A stretch of 64,000 bases of DNA from Pseudovirgaria hyperparasitica. Its lineage: Eukaryota; Ascomycota; Dothideomycetes; Acrospermales; Acrospermaceae. Of this stretch, positions 52,650 to 64,000 are shown in pieces (position 1 is the stretch's first letter; each line of letters begins with the position of its first letter). The stretch spans positions 807,180 through 871,179 of the forward strand of contig NW_022985559.1 in NCBI RefSeq assembly GCF_010093815.1. The letters run 5' to 3'. Under the pieces are notes generated by a model. That model searched no databases. It was not told the DNA's origin and saw only the letters and a list, made by a program, of their open reading frames with translations. The position numbers and the translations under genes were made by a program.

Positions 52650-52864
52650 TATAGAAATATAATATATATATAGACGTAAGAGTATTTATAGAATATAGTA
52701 AGTTTAATAAGGGAGGAAGCTAGAGTCTACTCGGCTTCCTTAAGATAAGGAATAGAGTATACTATTAAAAAGGGGCTTACTTAGCTTTATTAAGCGAGGA
52801 GGGAGTAGTAGCGTAGGCGTAGTACGCCAGCGTTAAGTATACCTAGGGTCTACCCTTAATATAT
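52650..52864 (-). repeat. LTR (5') of the outer Gypsy element
   Basis: 215 bp, pairs with 25601-25815; followed by CCTAT and then the rest of the interrupted satellite unit. Confidence 0.87.
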
Positions 52865-52869
52865 CCTAT

Positions 52870-53190
52870 AGAATTAGACTATATAGAGTTCTACTTAGAG
52901 TGGTATCTACTTATATATCTATCTACTATACTTTATAGAAGTTCTTTCTTACTTTATATATCTCTTATATAATAAAGAATTAAGGTATATATAGTTCTAC
53001 TTCGAGTTATATCTACTTAAACGGCCATCTAGTAGAAGATTACGAGGTTCATTCTTATTTTATCGATCTTTTATATAGTATAGGATTAAGCTATATACAG
53101 TTCTACTTCAAGTAGTATCTACTTAAATAGCTATCTAGTAGAAGATTAAAAGGTTCTTTCTTATTCTATATCTTCTCTATGAACTATGAT
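52870..53190. repeat. 106-bp AT-rich satellite at the right edge of the island
   Basis: Two consecutive full units of exactly 106 bp (each from TTC(T/A)TTCTTA to AGTAGAAGATTA(C/A)(G/A)AGG) plus flanking partial units. They share GTTCTACTTC, GTATCTACTTAAA and GCTATCTAGTAGAAGATTA boxes. The same boxes recur at 24655-25600. Differences between units are mostly transitions. Confidence 0.8.
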
Positions 53191-53939
53191 AGTAAGCTTG
53201 TACTTTATGAAGCATACAGGTTATAGTAGTGATTCAAGCAAGTTAGACACGGTCTACGAAAACTTACATGTAGACAGATGGCCAATGGGTGCAGCAACCT
53301 CGATATCAATGGTTCATACACGGCTTGCTTGCTGGGCCTCTGGAAAAGGTAGTAGCTGTTCGATGACATGGAGAAGCTCAAGGTCCCTAAACGCATCAAT
53401 AGGTGAAAGCAAGAAAGCCGGCGTCCTATACGGGGGGTAGGCGACAAAGGCACAGTCTAGAGAGAGCCTGGAATCGAGAAATCAGAGTCTGGAATGCAAG
53501 CAGAGGAGCAGAAATGTGGTAGTGGCAGACGCCTCTAAGTACATACAAGGGCACAATACAGAGATTAAGAGGAAGTCAAAGGGAGGGAAAGTAGAAGTAT
53601 AGATGGAGTGGCGGAGAGGATGAATACGCACGATGAAGATCGAGGAGTAGCACTGGAAGTCAATGGTGTAATCATATAAGATAGGATAGCGTGTGTACGT
53701 TGTGAAGTGGGAAGGAGTTTCAACCGTGCGAAGAGGATGGTGCAATGACCAGGAGGCAGTCCCATGACAGGGAAGAGCGCTATAATAGCATACGTACCTT
53801 CACTTAGCTTATGCCTCAAGTCTACTACTCATACTATAAAGAACCGTCGAATACTTATGATGTACCGTAGCTATGTAATATAGTATACCTAGTTGGATGC
53901 ATATGCTATGATATGCTATACCTTATTAACCTTCCGCGC
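53191..53939. other. Transition from the repeat island to normal sequence, no gene seen
   Basis: Base composition becomes ordinary. Open stretches of about 80 codons occur on both strands but have no recognisable motif, start context or introns. Confidence 0.5.
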
Positions 53940-55670
53940 TTAAAAGTCACCAACACCGACAGCGAGCGGGTTGTAGAAGACCTGGTCAGGATCGACCCTC
54001 ATCTTGATATCAAGCAGTCTTGGGTATATATCTTCACCATAGTACAGGAAATGGGCTTCCTCGGCGGTCAAGTCAGGATCGATGTAGTTTGCGTACGCAC
54101 CAAAGGCTGTTTCAGGCATACTTTCGGTCATGGCGTCGTTGAAATTATCGAGAAAGGGCCTTAGACCCTCGTTGAAGACGTTGCCGGCGGCAACAGAAGC
54201 ATAGTTCTGAACGACCCAGATGCTGTCGCGGTCCTTGTAGGAGCTCCACTCGGCATCGTAGATGTTGATCTGACTATCCGGTCCTCCATACAGGTTGACG
54301 ATGGAGAACCAGCTAGATGGCGCGGCGACTGTTGCGCCTTGAGTAGCAGCATAGGTGAAGTAGTCCGTCATGGCAGCTTCAGTCATAGGGTCGGGGATTG
54401 TCAAGCTTTTGGCGTAGAAGATGTCGTGGGTGTTGTATTGGCCTGGCTCTTCAGGCTGTTGAAGACTATTGATATCTTCGAAACCATAGAAGAGGGCTTG
54501 GCTCTCCAGCCAGCTGACCTCACGAACATCTGTCGCTGCACCAGATCCAGTGCGCGGGGGCGGGAGGCCTTTTAGAAGTTCTGGTGCAATGCGATTGTTC
54601 CATTCGTCCAGAGTACCGAAGAACTTGCCACGCAATAGGAAAGTAGAGGGTCCAAGGAACCAACCCCAGGTGGAACGTCGGTCCTGAAATTCAGGATTGA
54701 GAGCAAAGTCTTGGATTTCCTGGAGAGAAGCCACCGAGGTAGGTACATCGATAAGGATATCGGTGAGATCATAGACCCAGTACACAAGCTTCTCCGGAGC
54801 CAACTGAGTTCTCACATGAAACTTGGTGACAATGCCTATGCTATCTGCTGCACCACGAAGAGCCTAGCGATGTTTAGTTGGGAAGACGAGTGATCAATCG
54901 TCTACTTACCCAGTAGACGTCTTCGTTTTCAGTTGGAGAGACGGTTGAGATTGAGCCATCAGCGAGCACGACTTCCATAGCTATGAGGTGATCAAGTGCC
55001 AAGCCCCACAAACGCGAATCGTATCCGTAACCTCCATGAGTGATGTGACCTGTTTGCTGGACATTAGTAACGCGTAAAGCTCCAATCAAGGCTCTCCTCA
55101 CCCCCGATGCCGATATTAGAGCACGTGCCATGGCTCATAGCACGTTTGCCCTGCGCATAGAGCATATCATCTACATTACCAAGACGAACGCCACCTTCAA
55201 TGATAGCAGTACCATCAGCCTGGTTAACGGTGACTGTATTGAGCGATGCCAAGTCGATCACCAAGCTGCCATTTTGACCACCGGAACTGAAGGATGCGTA
55301 AGAGTGACCACCGGACTTTGCTTGGACCTGGTAAAGACCATGTGAGCATAAGCAGAGCAGCCTCTGACAGTCAAGTCAGTTACGAGATGAGAATGCTTAT
55401 TCCCACCTTGATATGGCAGTTCCTGGCGCAAAGCACACCATGCGAAACATGTTCAGGGTTGTCTGCAGTGACAACTGCAGCTGGAGTGTAGTTGAGACGA
55501 AGATTGAAAGGTTCTATCAAGCTGGCCCACTGAGGACTATCGCTGAAGTAGGATGGGGTTTCGGTAGTGTCTAGACATTTCTTCAAACAAGCTGAATCTG
55601 AAGCAAATACTGAAATGGCGCAGACGAAAGCTGAGACTAGTAACGTGGATGTGAGGCGAGAACAATTCAT
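53940..55670 (-). CDS. Secreted FAD-linked oxidase, AA7 / berberine-bridge-enzyme-like, with bicovalent flavin site
   Basis: Four exons, 55670-55407, 55327-55102, 55049-54910 and 54863-53940 (introns 79, 52 and 46 bp), give 517 residues. There is a signal peptide (MNCSRLTSTLLVSAFVCAIS). The PCMH flavin domain shows KSGGHSYASF with His96, and SHGTCSNIGIGGH with Cys157. These match the two residues that hold FAD through both 8-alpha-His and 6-S-Cys links in glucooligosaccharide oxidases, and the 61-residue spacing fits. GGYGYDSRLWGLALDH follows, and the C-terminus carries the BBE-type end (YPRLLDIKMRVDPDQVFYNPLAVG). The family oxidises the anomeric carbon of oligosaccharides or other alcohols and makes hydrogen peroxide outside the cell; the substrate here is unknown. 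A homologue in a secondary-metabolite pathway is the alternative, but no such cluster is visible. Confidence 0.93.
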
Positions 55671-57484
55671 GATGGTAAAATTCGAGAAGACAAACGTGTA
55701 TATGAGGCCGGAATAGACTTCGTTAATGTCTGAACTGAGTCAGTTGTTCTAGACAACGAGAAAGCTCTGTAATCTGACAGGACTGTAGAAAATCAAAGCC
55801 CGTTTCAAAGAGCAGAGTCGAAGCTTCATATACTCATCAAAAGAGCAGGGACCGGATTACTGCTTCGAAGCCCAGCAGGCGGAGATGAACTTGGCCGTTC
55901 TTGGTTGTTGCTGCCTCGCGGAGTGGTTCCCGCTGAGATCAGAGTAGAAAGATCTGAGGCACGTGTGGCAAGAGCGATATTAAGCTTCTGCCGTAAATTA
56001 CATAAATTATTGACGCGGCCTCTAACCACCTCGCAGATGTGTATAGCAGTCGTCATGTGTCGAAAGGGGTATAGGCAGTCCAGAAATGGCGAACGCTATA
56101 CGGCAGATCCTGCTAACACAGCATTACGTGGGATCGACCAAAGGAGCGCGTTCCTGGCGGATTGTGAGCACACGACAAGGCAGTCCTGTGCAGAGATTGG
56201 ATTGGTTCCAGAATCCGTAGGATATTCAATATGGGGGCGCAAGCTTATTGGAGTCATCATCTCAAGTGGAGTGGGGACGATTACCAGTCGACCATATACT
56301 GACGGATGACGGATGACGGAAGACGAGGTGCCTCGCCGAGTGAAGGCGTTGATCCGAGAAAAAGAAAGCTCAGCTAGTTGAGTGATGAGGGCGGCACGGA
56401 TTGTACGATGTTGCTCCCGTGCAATGACCATTGACCATCTCATCTACCTGTGCGTCGTTCCCCAGGTAAGTTTATGATCAATCCGGGATTCCAGCCATAT
56501 AGAGTCATATCAAATATGTAGCGTGGAGCATTGCCATCAGTCGTATTACTACACCGTCCGGTCACGGGGACACTTGGATGGAGTGTATGGAGGGTTTGTA
56601 AGACATGGGATGCTTGCGAAATCGACCTCATTCGTACAGCTGCATTTCCCCGCAAAGTCGCGTAGTTGTTTGCCCCATGAAACAAAGGCTGTACTATATA
56701 TTAGTGCGCGCGGTATGAAGGTAAAGAGAATGGATGACTAAATGAATGAATGAAGAGTCTGGGCACGAACGAGCACGAGCATGAATGAGGCTCAAGGAGT
56801 CTTGGAAGAGCCGACGATGACATGTCTCGTGATGAAAGATGCGCGACCGCGTGCCGATCACTGCGCTGCGTTCGTAGGAAGGTTGTCCGCTTTGGATATT
56901 CTGGGTCTTCCGGGTTTGTTCGCTGGGATGGTGGAATCGAAGGATGTAATACAAGTAAGACGCTGACACGAACAAGCGGACACGGCGACTATCACCGGCT
57001 TCAATAGAGCTGAGGCTGCGTTGACGCGCACGTGATTTGTGCTCTGGGCCTCGATACTTCTTGAAGGTGAGGTGTGTGTTGGGTATACAGAGTACTATTT
57101 ATTATTATATATATAGTGGAGGGATGGCCCTGTTATCTGCGCGATTTTACGCCTGAGTTTTATTTTCTCTCCGTTTTCATTAATAGATATAGCCCGTTTC
57201 ATATCAACACCCGGGAAGAAACCAGGAAGATGCCAAGCCCTCCTGCAATTCGCCAAAAACTCTCTCCATCATGGGAGCTGTGCGTACCCTATGTAGTAGA
57301 ATATATACCTCATACCTACCAGTGCCTATGCTATAAAGCCTCAGGCTCTAGCATTTTCTCGCATCTTCCACATTGAAGAAACAAGCACACAAGAGACAGA
57401 CTGCTCCAAGTCCATCTGTACTCATTCAAGTGCTTCCAAACCCATCATTAATTCGCAAAAGAAGCCACTGTACCTTTCAACCGG
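55671..57484. other. Intergenic region, about 1.8 kb
   Basis: Divergent promoters of the oxidase (minus) and the small secreted protein (plus) must lie here. No reading frame with family motifs was found. Direct repeats GACGGATGACGGATGACGGA occur near 56300. Confidence 0.5.
57332..57338 (+). promoter_or_regulatory. Probable TATA box of the small secreted protein gene
   Basis: TATAAAG about 147 bp upstream of the ATG at 57485, in a suitable position for a fungal promoter. Sequence match only. Confidence 0.45.
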
Positions 57485-58053
57485 ATGTATGCGCTCAAGA
57501 GCTCTCTCATTTCCCTCTGTACCATAGGCCTTATCTGGCTGCTCTGTTCTCCTGTATCTGCTAGCAAACTGGACAGCATCAGCACCCCCTTTACAATACA
57601 AGTTAACGGCGCACCCATCGCCGCTATCACCGACGATGCTGAGAATGAGACTCAAGTCTCAGTAGGGCCGAAACCAGCAGTCTTCACTTTACATAATGGT
57701 CGTCTTCAGTCAGGTAAATGGCTCTTAGGACGTTCAGCGACGGAAGACCGAAGCCTTCTGCCCAAGAAAGTCCTGTGGTTCAAGCCTGGTGTAACGAATT
57801 CTGCGGGTATACTACCAGTCACAGCCCATCAAGATGAGAAATCGTATCTCTTGAAATTTTCCAGTACGTCTTCTGTGCGATGTGAATATATGGTTCGCTG
57901 CTGACACATGCACAGATGGGTGTCTGGTAGAACAAAACGGCAAAATCTTTGCGGCCTTGATGGGTGGTAAGTAGTTCTCATAGTCGACACAGTTGCATTT
58001 CTTTCTAAACAAACGCAGAATACAACTCAAATTGTGCGGTTATCATACAGTAA
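57485..58053 (+). CDS. Small secreted protein of 154 residues (effector-like, no known family)
   Basis: Exons 57485-57863, 57916-57966 and 58019-58053; introns of 52 bp each (GTACGT...CACAG, GTAAGT...CGCAG). The two small exons are needed: they carry on the frame as LKFSNGCLVEQNGKIF and end in NSNCAVIIQ. The start MYALKSSLISLCTIGLIWLL is a signal peptide, with likely cleavage after VSAS. The mature part is about 127 residues, mostly beta-like, with only two cysteines, both near the C-terminus (GCLV and NCAV), which could form one disulfide. I recognise no family. Secreted, small, no domain, and about 4 kb from a RIP island fits the usual profile of candidate effectors; a role in infection is inference only. 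Confidence 0.75.
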
Positions 58054-60908
<2,855 letters not shown>

Positions 60909-62232
60909 GCGCATTCTTTCCGATCGTCGGAGAAACGGACGTGGCATTGCGGAGATTTATGGTTTAGGGGGTTGGGCACTGGTGATGAGCTGGATGATGA
61001 GTTGGCGGGCTTGACGTTTATGTTTATGTTGATGTTGATGTTGATGCATATGTAGGCGTTTCCATTCTACGTGGCGATAGTTCCGGAGTTTATTCTTCAA
61101 ATCTAGTTACCTTCACACTTTACTTGACCATCTTGTCCGTGCTCATCATCGGTAATCCGAACACATGACCGGATATCCTCCGGCTCCACAAGCACCAGCA
61201 CAAGCTGTCCCAGCACCATCCATCATTCCATTCCCCTCTAGTAACCCTACCTTCCATTAGAAACGCCACGCCACAAAGAAAAGGCAATACGTCAACAATG
61301 AATCCAGTAATTGACACCACTTACCCCTTACGCATGCCACGCCGCGCCACATATCACAATCGCCATCTGAACGCACGACACCATACGCCCATCCCCACCA
61401 CCACGCATCAAACCCATGATTTATGCGTCCTTCCCCGCAGTCTCTATCCATAAATCACAAATCCTATCTAGTCAAACCCTATTCTATCCTATCCTAATCA
61501 CCACTAACGAACCGAATACCTCCCCCCCCCCTAAATGCTAAAAGAAAACACATATATGACAATACTTTGATCTTGCCAAAAAAAAGAAGGACGTACGTAG
61601 ATTGATGAACTAAGTAAAAAAATCTCCAACGCTGCTCTACTATTCCACTGCCCTACTGCCCTCCTACCATACTACTCTACTGGGCGGAATGTCAGCAAGC
61701 ACTCCAGGTTGGAACGTTCACAGAAGATGGCGCACCCCCGTGCGACTGGAATGTTGATGGGGAAATACAGTGCTGTCGAGCTGGGGTTCGTGGTTGGGCG
61801 GTGGCTCTACTGGCTTTTATCAAAACCCCGAGCCTCCGATCGGGGAGGGGATGGGAAGGTGGGGGCTTGGAGATCGGGGATTATATGTTTTGTGTGGGAG
61901 GGTGGGTGTGCGTGTGTGTCTGTGATAGAAAGAGGCGTGGTGTGGCGTGGCGTGGTGTGGGAATGTGGTTAATTGCAGGAATGTGATTGTAAATCTTGGA
62001 TGGGATGGAATGTGTATTGGGAAATTCTTGGATTGGGTAGAATGTACTGTAGATAGTGGATGCGATGGAATGTATTGTGTATACACATCCCCAGCAAAAG
62101 GTATGAGAGAACATGGGGGATGTTAGTTATGTTGGGTCTTTGAGTATGCACATTGTGTATAATGCGCTGACACTTGATTATTGAATGCATAAATTTTGTC
62201 TAAGGTCATGAAATGTCATTAATTAATATGCT
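60909..62232. other. Region between convergent trypsin and subtilase genes, about 1.3 kb
   Basis: Both genes end into this region. It contains TGATGT repeats (61022-61045), GTGGCGTGGC-type repeats (61935-61965), and imperfect GGATGGGATGGAATGT copies (61995-62075). No gene seen. Confidence 0.5.
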
Positions 62233-63630
<1,398 letters not shown>

Positions 63631-64000
63631 TATGGAGACTGAGCCCGAGTATCAAAGTCGACTTGTCTGACGAGCCAGTGCTCTGATCTGGGACCCGGTC
63701 CATTACTTATATCCCACGAGTGTCCAACGCATAACTGCCTCGGTGGAGCATAGCATGCATACAGAGCCGGTTGTTGTCGCTGGTAATGCTGTATATCAAA
63801 CGTCCGCAAGCTGACGCATATCAGGGGGAGGATAAATCCAGCCTTTCGAATAAAGTGTTTGCCCAGAATTGCATGTTGTAGCATCAAAAAAGACATGTAT
63901 CTCGTGTTTCGACTGTGACTTTTCAGAAGATCTCACATCGTTTACTGGCGAAGCGGAGGCAGGATAGGACGGATCGTGCCGTGCCAACCTTGCGCCCCTG
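63631..64000. other. Promoter region of the subtilase gene
   Basis: No coding sequence was recognised. A minus-strand TATAAG lies within it. Confidence 0.5.
63706..63711 (-). promoter_or_regulatory. Probable TATA box of the subtilase gene
   Basis: TATAAG on the minus strand (in GGATATAAGTAATG), about 76 bp upstream of the ATG at 63630. Confidence 0.5.

Larger units (their letters stand above)
25601..52864 (-). mobile_element. Outer Ty3/Gypsy LTR retrotransposon fossil, split by two later insertions
   Basis: LTRs of 215 bp at 25601-25815 and 52650-52864. The flanking 5-bp duplication TCTAT/CCTAT differs by one C/T transition and interrupts a satellite unit. Without the two nested elements, the element is about 7.8 kb, a normal size. 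Orientation is minus. A polypurine tract (GGAGAGAGGGGG on the minus strand) touches the left (3') LTR. Reverse transcriptase is visible near 49600-50100 (Gypsy-type PFxL...GA box and a YIDN-type catalytic box). Gag traces lie to the right, and RNase H and integrase traces to the left, continuing from 46768 across the insertion to 38743-37313. Heavily RIP-degraded with many breaks. It must be older than its two guests. Confidence 0.85.
16139..53190. other. 37-kb AT-rich, RIP-degraded repeat island
   Basis: Base composition changes abruptly at 16139 and returns to normal near 53190. Inside, CpA and TpG are scarce and TpA is abundant while CpG survives, and paralogous copies differ by C:G/T:A transitions only. 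This is the RIP signature of Pezizomycotina. Content: satellite-like DNA at the edges and between elements, plus four LTR retrotransposons, two of them inserted in another. I see no host gene inside. Confidence 0.92.

Noticed and set aside
16139-53190. Possible host genes, tRNA genes or a CRISPR-like array in the AT-rich block
   Set aside because: All sizeable structure resolves into LTR elements, satellite-like DNA or unknown element segments; no tRNA-like fold or regularly spaced array was recognised, and CRISPR is not expected in a fungus.
61709-62114. Overlapping frames on both strands between trypsin and subtilase
   Set aside because: Low-complexity GTGG and TGGAATGT repeats with no motif.

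Overview
The window comes from a filamentous ascomycete (Pezizomycotina, most likely a Dothideomycete near Pleosporales; the order is an inference). The evidence is many short introns (46-79 bp, with 178 and 484 bp exceptions) with GT..AG ends and CTAAC/CTGAC-like branch sites, fungus-specific families (an RGS-LOV photoreceptor, NuA3-type Nto1, an AA7-like oxidase, fungal trypsin, proteinase-K-like subtilase), and a large AT-rich block with the hallmarks of repeat-induced point mutation (RIP): TpA-rich, poor in CpA/TpG, CpG kept, repeats differing only by transitions.

Layout. (1) 1-16138 is gene-bearing. It holds nto1 (minus, 3' end cut by the window), a head-to-head cystinosin-like transporter, a long RGS-LOV gene, a 3-kb gene-free stretch full of mini- and microsatellites (including a 10-N assembly gap inside a 9-bp repeat), and a two-exon orphan gene whose stop codon abuts the AT-rich block. 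(2) 16139 to about 53190 is a 37-kb RIP-degraded repeat island. Its substrate looks like a 106-bp AT-rich satellite, into which LTR retrotransposons inserted. A chromovirus-type Ty3/Gypsy copy sits at 16604-24649. An older Gypsy copy spans 25601-52864 and was itself split by an 11.4-kb Gypsy element (25867-37307) and by a second copy of the first family in opposite orientation (38749-46762). LTR pairs and 5-bp target-site duplications could be placed for all four, one of them imperfect. All are fossils with many breaks. (3) 53191-64000 is a secretory, host- or substrate-facing neighbourhood: an AA7-like covalent-flavin oxidase, a three-exon small secreted protein, a trypsin and an I9-S8 subtilase. 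All four have an N-terminal signal peptide.

The left genes are housekeeping or signalling (chromatin, vacuolar transport, light and G-protein signalling). The right genes are all predicted to be exported enzymes or small proteins. The repeat island therefore separates a conserved core segment from a secretome-like segment, a layout familiar from plant-associated Dothideomycetes; whether this fungus is plant-associated is not shown by the sequence. Gene models were built by hand from reading-frame continuity and splice-site phase; every multi-exon model given is a multiple of three (or open at the window edge).
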